NCBI GenBank assembly: GCA_009885085.1
Contig: VFLK01000025.1
Span: 1-34,733 of the forward strand
Source: Minisyncoccota bacterium
GTDB lineage: Bacteria > Patescibacteriota > Microgenomatia > UBA1400 > PJMF01
Length of the DNA: 34,733 nt
Direction of reading: 5' to 3'
In this document: one piece after another, positions 8,559 to 16,018 of the stretch
Layout: every line of letters starts with the position of its first letter
Position numbering within the stretch: the stretch's first letter is position 1
Made by a program: the position numbers and the translations under genes
Notes under the pieces: generated by a model
What the model saw: only the letters and a program-made list of their open reading frames with translations
Database searches by the model: none
Told to the model about the DNA's origin: nothing

Positions 8559-9653
8559 ATGAATTCAAGTCACGAGCCATCACTACTTATCGAAAACGCA
8601 AATGAATATTTATCATCAACAGAGATAGAGGCACTTAAAAAAGAGCTAAGTGATCTAGAGGAAAAAACTTTTTTACCTAATTTTTGGCAATCTAAAGAAG
8701 CAAAAAAGGTAATGAAAAGCACCTCACTTGTGAAAGAAGATATTGATGATTTTGAGTCAGTAAAAAATTTGAGCGATGAACTAAAAACCTATCAAGAGTT
8801 AATTTCTGAAGAAAAAGATGTTGCATCTATTAAAAACCTTGAAATAGATTTGAATATCACTTGTTCAAAACTATCAAAAAAACTAAACGAGTTAAAATTA
8901 AAACAATACTTAAGCAGTAAATATGATAATTATGGAGCCATACTCTCTGTTCATTCTGGTCAAGGTGGAACTGAAGCAATGGACTGGGCATCTATGCTCA
9001 AAAGAATGTATTCTAGATTCTTTGAAAGAAAAGGTTGGAAAGCGACTCTTATTTCAGAATCACGAGGTGAAGAAGCTGGAATAAAGTCAGCAGAATTTCA
9101 AATTGATAGCCAATATGCCTACGGATATTTAAAAAATGAACAAGGTACTCATAGATTAGTCAGACAGAGTCCTTTTAATGCTGATAGCCTGAGACAAACT
9201 TCATTTGCCTTGGTAGAAACTTTACCTCTAATCGATGAGAATGATGAAGAAATAGAAATTAGCGATACAGAGCTTAACTGGAACTTTTCAAGAGCTGGCG
9301 GAGCTGGAGGTCAGAATGTTAATAAAGTGAATACCGCAGTTGAATTGACCCACGTACCAACTGGAATTGTTGTAAGGTGCAGAGAAGAAAGAAGTCAGGT
9401 ACAAAATAAAGAAAAAGCACTTATTAAACTCAAAAGAAAACTTGCGCAAATAGAAGCCCAAAGACTTCAAGACGAACTAAACAAAGAAAAAGGAGTTCAC
9501 GTAAATGCAAGTTTTGGAAATCAAATTAGAAACTATGTTTTGCACCCTTATAAATTAGTAAAAGATACAAGAACTCAAGTAGAAACCACAAACACAGAAG
9601 CAGTTTTAGACGGTGACATAGACTTATTTATTCAAGAGGAAATTAAATTGTAA
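8559..9653 (+). CDS. prfB: Peptide chain release factor 2
   Basis: The 364 aa protein is a class I release factor. It has [21 protein letters not shown], then SPF at residues 204-206, the tripeptide that marks RF2 (UAA/UGA) rather than RF1, and [27 protein letters not shown] with the catalytic GGQ at 250-252. It works at the ribosomal A site to release finished chains. The frame is continuous: there is no in-frame UGA and no CTTTGA shift site, so the classical autoregulatory +1 frameshift is absent. Presence of RF2 agrees with UGA being a stop here (HIT gene and rpmC), and argues against the UGA=Gly code of Gracilibacteria and Absconditabacteria. Confidence 0.96.
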   Translation: MNSSHEPSLLIENANEYLSSTEIEALKKELSDLEEKTFLPNFWQSKEAKKVMKSTSLVKEDIDDFESVKNLSDELKTYQELISEEKDVASIKNLEIDLNITCSKLSKKLNELKLKQYLSSKYDNYGAILSVHSGQGGTEAMDWASMLKRMYSRFFERKGWKATLISESRGEEAGIKSAEFQIDSQYAYGYLKNEQGTHRLVRQSPFNADSLRQTSFALVETLPLIDENDEEIEISDTELNWNFSRAGGAGGQNVNKVNTAVELTHVPTGIVVRCREERSQVQNKEKALIKLKRKLAQIEAQRLQDELNKEKGVHVNASFGNQIRNYVLHPYKLVKDTRTQVETTNTEAVLDGDIDLFIQEEIKL

Positions 9654-9659
9654 ATAAGT

Positions 9660-9665
9660 TATAAT
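9660..9665 (+). promoter_or_regulatory. TATAAT -10 element before the 9673 gene (predicted leaderless start)
   Basis: A perfect TATAAT sits 7 nt before the ATG at 9673, just past the prfB stop codon. No convincing -35 at 16-18 bp. Confidence 0.45.
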
Positions 9666-9672
9666 TTAATAT

Positions 9673-10245
9673 ATGAAAAAAATAGATATCATGGAAGACA
9701 TCGAGAACAAAGCTGTAGTTGACGATGAATTACTTCTAGAGCATAATCAAAAATCTCCTGAACAGGAAAGTATTCTAACAACTAATATAAAGAAAGACTC
9801 ATCGATGAGAAATACTTCAAGGTTATTTATCGTTTTAACAATTATTGCAGTTCTTTCTGGGGTCGGAACGGGTTTTGGTAGTTTTAAACTTTTTGCAAAC
9901 AAATCCACATCTACGTCAGATCTAGCACTTCAAGAACTTCCATCAGCTGACAAGCTAAGTGTTGGCGATACATTTGGAAGTAAAGATGAGTCTTTTAAGG
10001 ATTCTGCTGAGGGCTATTTAGAAATTGGCGGACTTGATGGCGAAGGCTCACACAAACTTTTAAGACCAGGTGGAGCATCACAAACGGTCTATTTAACATC
10101 TTCAGTTACTGATCTAAGCGAACTCGCTGGGACAGAAGTAAAAGTGTGGGGAGAGACCTTTAAAGGTCAAAAAGCAGGCTGGTTAATGGATGTCGGCAGA
10201 GTTGAAGTGCTAAAAGTCGACGCAGAATCTCCAGCAGAAGAATAA
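9673..10245 (+). CDS. Single-pass membrane protein of unknown function
   Basis: I do not recognise the family. The 190 aa protein has an acidic, hydrophilic N-terminus of ~50 residues, one membrane segment (LFIVLTIIAVLSGVGTGFGSFKLF, about 51-74), a Ser/Thr linker, and a C-terminal ~100-residue region. That region contains YLEIGGLDGEGSHKLLRPGGASQTVYLTSSVTDLSELAGTEVKVWGETFKGQKAGWLMDVGRVEVLKV. Its pattern of short strands with KVWGETF suggests a small beta domain of OB type, outside the membrane if the N-terminus is inside. It lies between prfB and ftsE. A second ATG, seven codons in, is a possible start. Confidence 0.75.
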   Translation: MKKIDIMEDIENKAVVDDELLLEHNQKSPEQESILTTNIKKDSSMRNTSRLFIVLTIIAVLSGVGTGFGSFKLFANKSTSTSDLALQELPSADKLSVGDTFGSKDESFKDSAEGYLEIGGLDGEGSHKLLRPGGASQTVYLTSSVTDLSELAGTEVKVWGETFKGQKAGWLMDVGRVEVLKVDAESPAEE

Positions 10246-10300
10246 ATCTCAATTCAATCTTGCATAGTTACCAGTAAACAGGCTAAACTAGGTTTAAATT

Positions 10301-11164
10301 ATGATTAAATTTACCTCAGTCAGCAAATATTTTCCACCAGACTCATACGCAGTTAATGATATTTCCTTTGAAATTGAAGCCGGTGAATTAGTTCTTCTTA
10401 CGGGCCCTTCTGGGTCTGGAAAAACTACCATTATGAGATTGCTAACTAGAGAGCACAAAGCTACTTCTGGTGATATCTTTTTTGCTGATAAAAATAACGA
10501 AATAAAGCAATCACATATTCATGAACATAAAAGAAAAATTGGTGTTGTCTTCCAAGATTACAAGCTTCTCCCTGAACTAAATATTTGGGAAAATATAGCT
10601 CTCCCCCTTTCTATTATTGGCAAAAAACAAGATGAAATTGAAAGAAGAGTGACTGATCTTTTAACTCTGATCGCGCTCACCGATAAAGCTTACTTGTTTC
10701 CTCAACAACTTTCTGGAGGAGAAGCTCAAAGAATTAGTATTGCTAGGGCATTATCCACCGGGCCTGCAATAGTTTTTGCAGACGAGCCCACCGGAAATTT
10801 AGATAAAGAAACTTCATTAGAGATTGGCAAATTATTTCAAAAAATAAATTCCTTTGGAACCACTATTATCTTAGCAACTCACGATCATGATATTTTGGAA
10901 TTACTCAAAGGTGTGAGACAAATCGATCTTGAAAAAGGTAAAATTAAAAAGGATACCAGGCCAAAAAAAGAAATAAAACTGGAAGTAAACTCGAAGGCAG
11001 ATACAAAAACTTACTCTCCAAATGAAACCAAGGAAAAGTCGAACTCAGAGTCGGTCAATGAATTAAAAAAAGATGTTACTGATAAGAAAAAAGCTAAAAC
11101 AAAACTAAAAGAAACTAAAGAAACTAAATCAAAAGAAATGGATAAAAAGACTAAAACAAAATAA
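10301..11164 (+). CDS. ftsE: Cell division ATP-binding protein FtsE with long charged C-terminal tail
   Basis: ABC ATPase core: Walker A GPSGSGKT (35-42), Q-loop VVFQDYKLL, signature LSGGE (137-141), Walker B IVFADEP (157-163) with the FtsE-typical DEPTGNLD, and switch His194 (ATHDHD). FtsE pairs with FtsX and drives activation of peptidoglycan hydrolases at the septum. ftsX follows after 3 nt and a coiled-coil M23 protein follows that, which fixes the assignment. After about residue 215 comes an unusual tail of ~70 residues, very rich in Lys, Glu and Thr (KSKEMDKKTKTK at the end); normal FtsE is ~220-230 aa. A TAAACT -10-like box at 10284-10289 lies 11 nt before the ATG. Confidence 0.93.
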   Translation: MIKFTSVSKYFPPDSYAVNDISFEIEAGELVLLTGPSGSGKTTIMRLLTREHKATSGDIFFADKNNEIKQSHIHEHKRKIGVVFQDYKLLPELNIWENIALPLSIIGKKQDEIERRVTDLLTLIALTDKAYLFPQQLSGGEAQRISIARALSTGPAIVFADEPTGNLDKETSLEIGKLFQKINSFGTTIILATHDHDILELLKGVRQIDLEKGKIKKDTRPKKEIKLEVNSKADTKTYSPNETKEKSNSESVNELKKDVTDKKKAKTKLKETKETKSKEMDKKTKTK

Positions 11165-11167
11165 TAT

Positions 11168-12037
11168 ATGAACTCACTGACAACTGCCCTAACCACAATC
11201 AGAAGAACACCTTACCAATCCTTAACTTCAATTATAATGGTTGCAGTAACCTTTTTTGTCGGATTTTCTTTTTCACTTTTTGTTATGGGAGCAAGTAAAG
11301 TCCTTCAACATTTTGAAACTCGACCACAAATAATTGCTTTTTTTGAGCTCGAAACTCCAATAACAGATATTGAAAAAACAGCAGAAGCAATTAGGGCAAA
11401 ACCATACGTAGAATCGACAAAAATAATTACCCAAGAAGACGCTCTTAAACTCTACCAAGAAGAAAATAAAAATGATCCACTGCTTCTTGAGCTAGTAACC
11501 GCAGATATTTTGCCAGCCAGCATTGAGGTCTCAGGAAGAAATATCGAATCGCTTATCAATATAAAAAATGATTTTAACGATTACAGTCAAGTAGAGGATG
11601 TAGTTTTTCAAGAAGATGTCGTATCCATTCTATCAAAATGGATTAATACAGCTGAAATTATCGGTATCTCTGCTACCTCGATTTTAACTCTAATTTCTTT
11701 TCTGATCATCATGACCATAACCGCAATGAAAGCTACGGCACAGAAAAAATCGATTCGAGTAATGAGAATGTTGGGAGCAACAAAAGGCTATATCAAACTT
11801 CCATTCATGTACGAGGGAATGATTTATGGATTAGTTGGAGCTGCAATTGGTTGGCTAGTTACTTTTTCGATATTGTTATATTTAACACCATCAATAAATT
11901 CAGTTTTAGGAGAAATTAAGTTGCTACCAATTCCTTTAGAATTCTATATTATTCATGGCTCTATAGGAATATTTTTTGGAGTTATTCTTGGAGGATTTGC
12001 AAGCCTAGTTGCTATCCAAAGACTGATTAAAAATTAA
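11168..12037 (+). CDS. ftsX: Cell division protein FtsX
   Basis: The 289 aa protein has the FtsX layout: short cytoplasmic start (TTIRRTPYQSLTSI), a first membrane helix at ~17-38, an external domain of ~130 residues (FFELETPITDIEKTAEAIRAKPYV, SIEVSGRN), then three C-terminal helices with the conserved cytoplasmic loop KKSIRVMRMLGATKGYIKLPFMYEG. FtsX passes the ATPase cycle of FtsE across the membrane to a hydrolase or its activator. The start codon lies 3 nt after the ftsE stop, so the two are almost certainly co-transcribed. Confidence 0.94.
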   Translation: MNSLTTALTTIRRTPYQSLTSIIMVAVTFFVGFSFSLFVMGASKVLQHFETRPQIIAFFELETPITDIEKTAEAIRAKPYVESTKIITQEDALKLYQEENKNDPLLLELVTADILPASIEVSGRNIESLINIKNDFNDYSQVEDVVFQEDVVSILSKWINTAEIIGISATSILTLISFLIIMTITAMKATAQKKSIRVMRMLGATKGYIKLPFMYEGMIYGLVGAAIGWLVTFSILLYLTPSINSVLGEIKLLPIPLEFYIIHGSIGIFFGVILGGFASLVAIQRLIKN

Positions 12038-12041
12038 CAGT

Positions 12042-12070
12042 TTGAGCTTGTGTTAACATCACCTTTTACT
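12042..12070 (+). promoter_or_regulatory. Promoter of the M23 hydrolase gene (predicted leaderless start)
   Basis: TTGAGC (12042-12047), a 17-bp spacer, and TTTACT (12065-12070), ending 6 nt before the ATG at 12077. The spacing would start the mRNA at the ATG. Confidence 0.4.
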
Positions 12071-12076
12071 TAACTT

Positions 12077-13315
12077 ATGATCAAGAAACTACATATATCA
12101 GTCGTACTTTTTATTATTTACATATTATTTGAATTGGTTGTTAAAACTGTTTATGCTCGAGATTGTGAATCAGATTTTCAGTGCAATGAAAACGATGAAA
12201 GTTATGATATATGCTTACAAAATAAAATTGACTGTATTGAAAACAAGTTGGGTGAAATAAATGCTGAAAAAACAACGCTCAATAGCACGATTAGTGTTTT
12301 CAATGGAAATATCAACATTCAAGAATTACAAATCAGACAACGAGAAACTGAAATAACCAAACTTGAAAAAGAAATTGGAGCCTTAGGAGACAGAATTTCG
12401 GGATTAAGTATTTCATTAGACCGACTCACAACATTACTCGTTGACAGAATAAGAACCCAATATAAACAGCGACAATCAAACCCACTGGAACTATTACTAA
12501 CTTCCAACTCTCTTTCAAAATTCATTAACCAGCACCGATATTTAAGTCTTGCTGGAAAACAGACAGCCGATGCTATGCAAAGAGCTCAAGATCAAAAAGT
12601 TTTATATGACGAACAGAAAGATATAAAAACTATTAAACAAGATGAAATTGAAACAAAAAGATATCAACTGCAACTTGAACAAAATAATTTAGTTGCTCAA
12701 AGAGAGGCCAAGAAAAATTTGCTTGATATAACTCAGAATAATGAAAAAAAATACCAAAGCCTACTGGAAGAATCAAGAAAAGAACTAGCTCAAATTTTGA
12801 GTGCTGCTAATACTGTTATTAAAGATGGAAATGGTATAGCTGTAGTTCAAGGTGAAGTTATAGGAACAATGGGTAATTCTGGATTTTCAAGCGGACCACA
12901 CTTACATTTTGGAGTCTATCGCTATTCAGCGGATAAATTTTCCAAAGACAATTGGGATTGGTATTACAGTAATTATATAAATCCTTTAGACAAACTTCGC
13001 AACCAATCAATCACCTGGGACACAGGTTGTAGCAATGATCCAAGCGGACAGCAATCATCTGGTAATGGCGGCTGGAATTGGCCAATGAGCAACATAAGGG
13101 TTACTCAAAATTATGGAGGAAATACTTGCTACAATTTTAAGTACGGTGGAAAAGCTCACCCAGCTATGGATTTGGTTGGAATTGGTGATATTTCTGTTAA
13201 AGCCGTAGCAGATGGAGTAGCCTATTTTTGCAGAAACTGCCTCGGAGACGGTGGAAACGGTGCCTTTGTCTTTCATGAAGACAATTATATGACTCTGTAT
13301 TGGCATCTTAAATAA
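12077..13315 (+). CDS. Coiled-coil M23 (LytM) peptidoglycan hydrolase with circularly permuted catalytic domain
   Basis: The 412 aa protein has an N-terminal signal or anchor (about 7-26), a Cys-containing segment, and a long coiled coil at ~50-245 like EnvC, RipC and PcsB, the known FtsEX partners. In usual M23 domains HxxxD and YxHL precede GPHLHFG. Here GEVIGTMGNSGFSSGPHLHFG (His275, His277) comes first, then a linker to ~330, then WPMSNIRVTQNYGG, HPAMD (His361, Asp365), VKAVADGVAYF and the terminal TLYWHLK (His410). All zinc and catalytic residues are present, but the order is rotated, with the chain ending just after YWHL. Unlike EnvC, whose LytM domain is degenerate, this one should be active. 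Extra cysteines (TCYNF, FCRNC) suggest disulfides. The gene lies 39 nt after ftsX. Confidence 0.88.
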   Translation: MIKKLHISVVLFIIYILFELVVKTVYARDCESDFQCNENDESYDICLQNKIDCIENKLGEINAEKTTLNSTISVFNGNINIQELQIRQRETEITKLEKEIGALGDRISGLSISLDRLTTLLVDRIRTQYKQRQSNPLELLLTSNSLSKFINQHRYLSLAGKQTADAMQRAQDQKVLYDEQKDIKTIKQDEIETKRYQLQLEQNNLVAQREAKKNLLDITQNNEKKYQSLLEESRKELAQILSAANTVIKDGNGIAVVQGEVIGTMGNSGFSSGPHLHFGVYRYSADKFSKDNWDWYYSNYINPLDKLRNQSITWDTGCSNDPSGQQSSGNGGWNWPMSNIRVTQNYGGNTCYNFKYGGKAHPAMDLVGIGDISVKAVADGVAYFCRNCLGDGGNGAFVFHEDNYMTLYWHLK

Positions 13316-13362
13316 TAAATTCCTACACTTAAATAAATATTTTTTCATTACTATTCTTTATA

Positions 13363-14634
13363 ATGAAAGTACTTATTTTGATTTTTAACTTTATTCTCTT
13401 TTTTTATTTTGTCATGCCAGCACATGCTTCACCAATTATCAACGAAGTTTATCCAAGACCAAATACTAACGAAAAAGAATGGTTAGAACTTTTCAATAAC
13501 TCAGAAGCAAACGTTGATCTTGCCGGATGGATGTTAATGGATGAACTCACTACTCCTTCGATTATTTTTCAATTTACCCCAAGTTTTGTAGATGAATGGA
13601 AAATGAAACCGTTCGAGTTTTTAATAATAGAATTTGAAACTAGTAAATTAAATAATACTGCCGATGGCGTAAAATTAATAAATAATATTGGCGATGTAAT
13701 TGATCAATTTGAATATATTAATTCGGAGCTTGGAATGAGCTTTGCAATAATATCAAACTCTAATAACAATCAAGATTCTATTATTATGTCAGACCCAAGT
13801 AAAGGATATTCTAATACGGCCCCCGCTAGTTCACCTCAAGGATCTGTTAATTCACCTCCAGATCCAACAAGCTCACCGACTCCAACAAGCTCGCCAGTTC
13901 CAACATCAACAAGTTCGCCAGCACCAACAAGCTCGCCAGTTCCAACATCAACAAGTTCGCCAACTTCAACAAGCTCTTCTAATACTGATAGTGAAACCTA
14001 TCCATCGCTTTCACTATATGAAGTAATGTCATGCCCAGAAGCCAATACTCAAGAATGGATAAAAATAAGAAATACTAATAGTGAAGCTGTTAATCTAAAT
14101 AAATGGATTTTAAAAGATTTTGCAGATAATCAGATACTATTCACTTCATCAGAAATAATACCCCAGCAATCATTTTTAATTATTTATCTAAAAAATAATA
14201 TTCTCAACAATTCCGGTGATACTATAACTTTAATTGATCCAAATGGAAAAGTAATTGATAAACTCGAAATGGGTGAATGCACCCCAGGCATATCAATTCT
14301 TGCTTCAGCCTCTTCAAATGAAGATTTAGGTATAACAACAGAAACATCATATTTAGAATCAAGTTTTAAAGATAAAGAATTACTTAAAAATAACCAAGAA
14401 ATAGTTGTAAATGACATTATCGGACAAAAAATTATAAGTTTAAAAAAAATTAACAAATTGCTGCCAATCAGTAATGCTGATAAATCCGCTACTGCTAAAA
14501 TAGATAATTACATCTCAAAAAAAGTGGTAGTTAGAAATAATAGTTTGCCAAAAACAGCTGTAATAAGTGTTATAATTGGAGGAGCAATGCTAGCAAGTTC
14601 TGGATTATTCTTTATAAAAAATGAAAAAATTTAA
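13363..14634 (+). CDS. Surface protein with two lamin-tail domains and LPKTA sortase signal
   Basis: This 423 aa protein has a signal peptide ending PAHA-SP and a lamin-tail domain at ~24-140 (INEVYPRPNTNEKEWLELFNNSEANVDLAGWMLMDE). A Ser/Pro/Thr linker follows at ~155-208, then a second lamin-tail domain at ~215-310 (YEVMSCPEANTQEWIKIRNTNSEAVNLNKWILKD). The C-terminus reads LPKTA (395-399), hydrophobic segment, KNEKI: the standard sortase sorting signal order. It should be fixed to the cell surface or wall by a sortase encoded elsewhere. Bacterial lamin-tail domains are seen in secreted proteins; ligands are unknown. The 3' end overlaps the VanZ-like gene by 14 nt. Confidence 0.88.
   Translation: MKVLILIFNFILFFYFVMPAHASPIINEVYPRPNTNEKEWLELFNNSEANVDLAGWMLMDELTTPSIIFQFTPSFVDEWKMKPFEFLIIEFETSKLNNTADGVKLINNIGDVIDQFEYINSELGMSFAIISNSNNNQDSIIMSDPSKGYSNTAPASSPQGSVNSPPDPTSSPTPTSSPVPTSTSSPAPTSSPVPTSTSSPTSTSSSNTDSETYPSLSLYEVMSCPEANTQEWIKIRNTNSEAVNLNKWILKDFADNQILFTSSEIIPQQSFLIIYLKNNILNNSGDTITLIDPNGKVIDKLEMGECTPGISILASASSNEDLGITTETSYLESSFKDKELLKNNQEIVVNDIIGQKIISLKKINKLLPISNADKSATAKIDNYISKKVVVRNNSLPKTAVISVIIGGAMLASSGLFFIKNEKI
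13882..13965 (+). repeat. Two tandem 42-bp repeats coding the Pro/Ser/Thr linker
   Basis: The 42-bp units 13882-13923 and 13924-13965 are nearly identical and code PTSSPVPTSTSSPA and PTSSPVPTSTSSPT; a partial copy precedes them. The linker joins the two lamin-tail domains. Such repeats expand and shrink easily, so linker length may differ between strains. Confidence 0.85.
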
Positions 14635-14995
14635 CAAGATATTAATGGCTTATCTACCACCCATTTTATGGGCAACCCTCATTTTTATACTATCATCTCA
14701 AAGTGTAATTGCTGGATTTCAGGAATCAGCCTATGATTATGTTTTTAAAAAATTATCACATATTTTAGTCTATTTTGTGCTTTATTTGCTATTAAAAAGA
14801 GCTGTAGATAAAACCACAAACTCAAAAACCTCAACAAAACAACTCTACGTTCCAATTTTAATTTGCCTACTTTATGCAGCTAGTGACGAATTTCATCAAT
14901 CACTAGTTCCAGGCAGATATGCCACAATCAGAGACATTGGATATGACATGATTGGTGTTAGCGTCGCATTCTTAAAAAAATATAACTTTATTTAA
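14621..14995 (+). CDS. VanZ-like integral membrane protein
   Basis: The 124 aa protein has about four membrane helices and the VanZ-family motifs: LPPILWATLIFILSSQS near the start, a LSHILVYFVLYLLL helix with conserved His, and ASDEFHQSLVPGRYATIRDIGYDMIGV near the end. VanZ itself affects teicoplanin resistance; most family members have no assigned function. It starts 14 nt inside the lamin-tail gene, so the two are translationally linked. Family assignment is firm, role unknown. Confidence 0.85.
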   Translation: MKKFNKILMAYLPPILWATLIFILSSQSVIAGFQESAYDYVFKKLSHILVYFVLYLLLKRAVDKTTNSKTSTKQLYVPILICLLYAASDEFHQSLVPGRYATIRDIGYDMIGVSVAFLKKYNFI

Positions 14996-15011
14996 TTTCA
15001 AGAATTGAAGA

Positions 15012-15039
15012 TTGACAGGTGAAGAAAATAAGTGATAAT
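15012..15039 (+). promoter_or_regulatory. Strong promoter of the HU gene
   Basis: Consensus TTGACA (15012-15017), 16-bp spacer, GATAAT (15034-15039). The leader is ~50 nt and ends with the Shine-Dalgarno site AAAAGGGA (15083-15090) before the ATG at 15097. It is the best -35/-10 pair in the window, as fits an abundant DNA-binding protein. Confidence 0.75.
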
Positions 15040-15096
15040 GATTCATCTAAGTCGCTCTATATGAGGCTAATTAATAATTATTAAAAGGGAATACAA

Positions 15097-15372
15097 ATGA
15101 CTAAATCACAATTAGTTGCTGTTATTGCAAAAAAAGCTCACTTAACAAAAAAAGCTTCTTCTGATGCTATTGAAGCATTATTTGAAGAAGTAATCCGTTC
15201 ACTTAAAAAAGGTGAAAAAGTAGTCGTTTCAGGATTTGGAACATTTTACGTTAGTAAAGTCGGAGACAAACAAGTTGTTCCTTTTGGAAATGAATCAAAG
15301 AGACAAACAATTAAAGGTCATAAAGTTGTTAACTTTAGAGTTGGCAAGCCTTTAAAGAAACAAGTTTGGTAA
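15097..15372 (+). CDS. HU family histone-like DNA-binding protein
   Basis: The 91 aa protein matches HU/IHF length and layout. Helices MTKSQLVAVIAKKAHLTKKASSDAIEALFEEVIRSLKKGEKVVVSGFGTF include the signature GFGTF, followed by the DNA-binding arm and FRVGKPLKKQVW. HU homodimers bend and compact DNA. It stands alone with its own promoter and a perfect terminator, so it is a single-gene unit. I leave the symbol empty because HU and IHF subunits cannot be told apart here. Confidence 0.95.
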   Translation: MTKSQLVAVIAKKAHLTKKASSDAIEALFEEVIRSLKKGEKVVVSGFGTFYVSKVGDKQVVPFGNESKRQTIKGHKVVNFRVGKPLKKQVW

Positions 15373-15412
15373 ACTAATAATCTACTTTGTAGATTTTGAA
15401 CTTTATAAATAT

Positions 15413-15437
15413 AACCCCCGCTCGAGCGGGGGTTTTT
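15413..15437 (+). terminator. Rho-independent terminator after the HU gene
   Basis: AACCCCCGCTC/GAGCGGGGGTT is a perfect 22-bp palindrome followed by a T tract on the plus strand. It is by far the most GC-rich hairpin in the non-coding DNA of the window. Confidence 0.95.
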
Positions 15438-15445
15438 ATTGCATG

Positions 15446-15510
15446 TTCTGGTAATGAGTACATTCTAATAATGACCACATTCTGGAAATAAGTACATCTG
15501 TTAATGAACA
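15446..15510 (+). repeat. Array of 17-bp direct repeats, possibly a leftover transposon end
   Basis: Three full units (15446-15462, 15463-15479, 15480-15496) plus a decayed fourth follow TTCTGGWAATRAGTACA without spacers. Short tandem transposase-binding sites of this kind occur at the ends of IS21-like and related elements. No transposase gene or matching opposite end is seen in the window, so this would be a solo end. Binding sites for a regulator of the downstream exporter operon are the alternative. Confidence 0.5.
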
Positions 15511-15523
15511 ACTTGAAATTATA

Positions 15524-15553
15524 TTGGGTGGTTCGATCCAGAGGTGCTAGAAT
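15524..15553 (+). promoter_or_regulatory. Promoter of the ABC exporter operon (predicted leaderless start)
   Basis: TTGGGT (15524-15529), 18-bp spacer, and an extended -10 TGcTAGAAT with TAGAAT at 15548-15553. The box ends 6 nt before the ATG at 15560. It lies right after the 17-bp repeat array. Confidence 0.5.
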
Positions 15554-15559
15554 AGCAAC

Positions 15560-16018
15560 ATGCTAAGAAAGTATTATTTAATCTTTAAGTACATGTTTAT
15601 AAGAACATTACAGTTTAGAGAGGAAATTATAATTTATGCATTCTTGGACGTAGTCCCATTTTTTGTTTTATTTTTCTTATGGGGAGCAGTTTATTCAAAT
15701 CAACAAATTATTAATAATTACTCTTTTTCTGATATTGTTCAATATTATATCTTAGTAGTTTTCATTCAAAGAATAACCGCAACTTACTTTGAAGGTTGGC
15801 GATCTCAAGAAATTAGAATGGGAAAAATTGATTATTTTTTAACAAGACCATTTTCGTATATAAATGAAATTCTGTCGAAAGAGCTTGGCGGTAAAATTGT
15901 AAATTTACTGATTTCAATTCCAATACTAACACTTTTCTATATATTCTCAATGAAAATATTCCATGTTTCTAAAATTATTTTTGATATAAATAGTTTATTT
16001 ATTTTTTGGGTTTGTTAG
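15560..16018 (+). CDS. ABC-2 exporter permease (COG4587-like), 5' part of a frameshifted gene
   Basis: These 152 residues are the first half of a DUF990-type permease: IFKYMFIRTLQFREEIIIYAFLDVVPFFVLFFLWGAVYSN, and RMGKIDYFLTRPFSYINEILSKELGGKI, which matches the GxxxxyLlrP region of the intact paralogue at 18194. The frame ends at TAG 16016-16018, just after a run of six T (16002-16007). The second half continues in the -1 frame from there. One extra T would restore one ORF of 266 aa, the size of the three paralogues (262-263 aa). This is a real frameshift, a sequencing error, or slippage on the T run; it cannot be decided from one sequence. Confidence 0.8.
   Translation: MLRKYYLIFKYMFIRTLQFREEIIIYAFLDVVPFFVLFFLWGAVYSNQQIINNYSFSDIVQYYILVVFIQRITATYFEGWRSQEIRMGKIDYFLTRPFSYINEILSKELGGKIVNLLISIPILTLFYIFSMKIFHVSKIIFDINSLFIFWVC

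Noticed and set aside
8559-8650. Programmed +1 frameshift in prfB
   Set aside because: No in-frame TGA and no CTTTGA slip site; the frame is continuous from the ATG.
12077-13315. M23 gene considered truncated by a frameshift after YWHLK
   Set aside because: The missing C-terminal strands and GPHLHFG are found upstream in the same protein, and the DNA after the stop has no further M23 motif before the next gene at 13363.
13055-13348. 97-codon minus-strand ORF
   Set aside because: Antisense to the conserved M23 motifs of the hydrolase gene; no family features.
13861-13980. Tandem repeats considered as a CRISPR array
   Set aside because: The units abut without spacers, keep the reading frame and code a Pro/Ser/Thr linker.
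14996-15011. TTCAA-GAA-TTGAA as terminator after the VanZ-like gene
   Set aside because: Weak AT-only 5-bp stem and no T tract; not a credible terminator.
15446-15510. 17-bp array considered as CRISPR
   Set aside because: Units are too short and directly abutting, with no spacers and no cas genes.
15524-15556. GGTTCGATCC resembles a tRNA T-arm
   Set aside because: The flanking bases do not form a 5-bp T stem, and no anticodon arm, D arm or acceptor stem can be built around it; the hairpin TGCTA-GAA-TAGCA next to it is part of the promoter.
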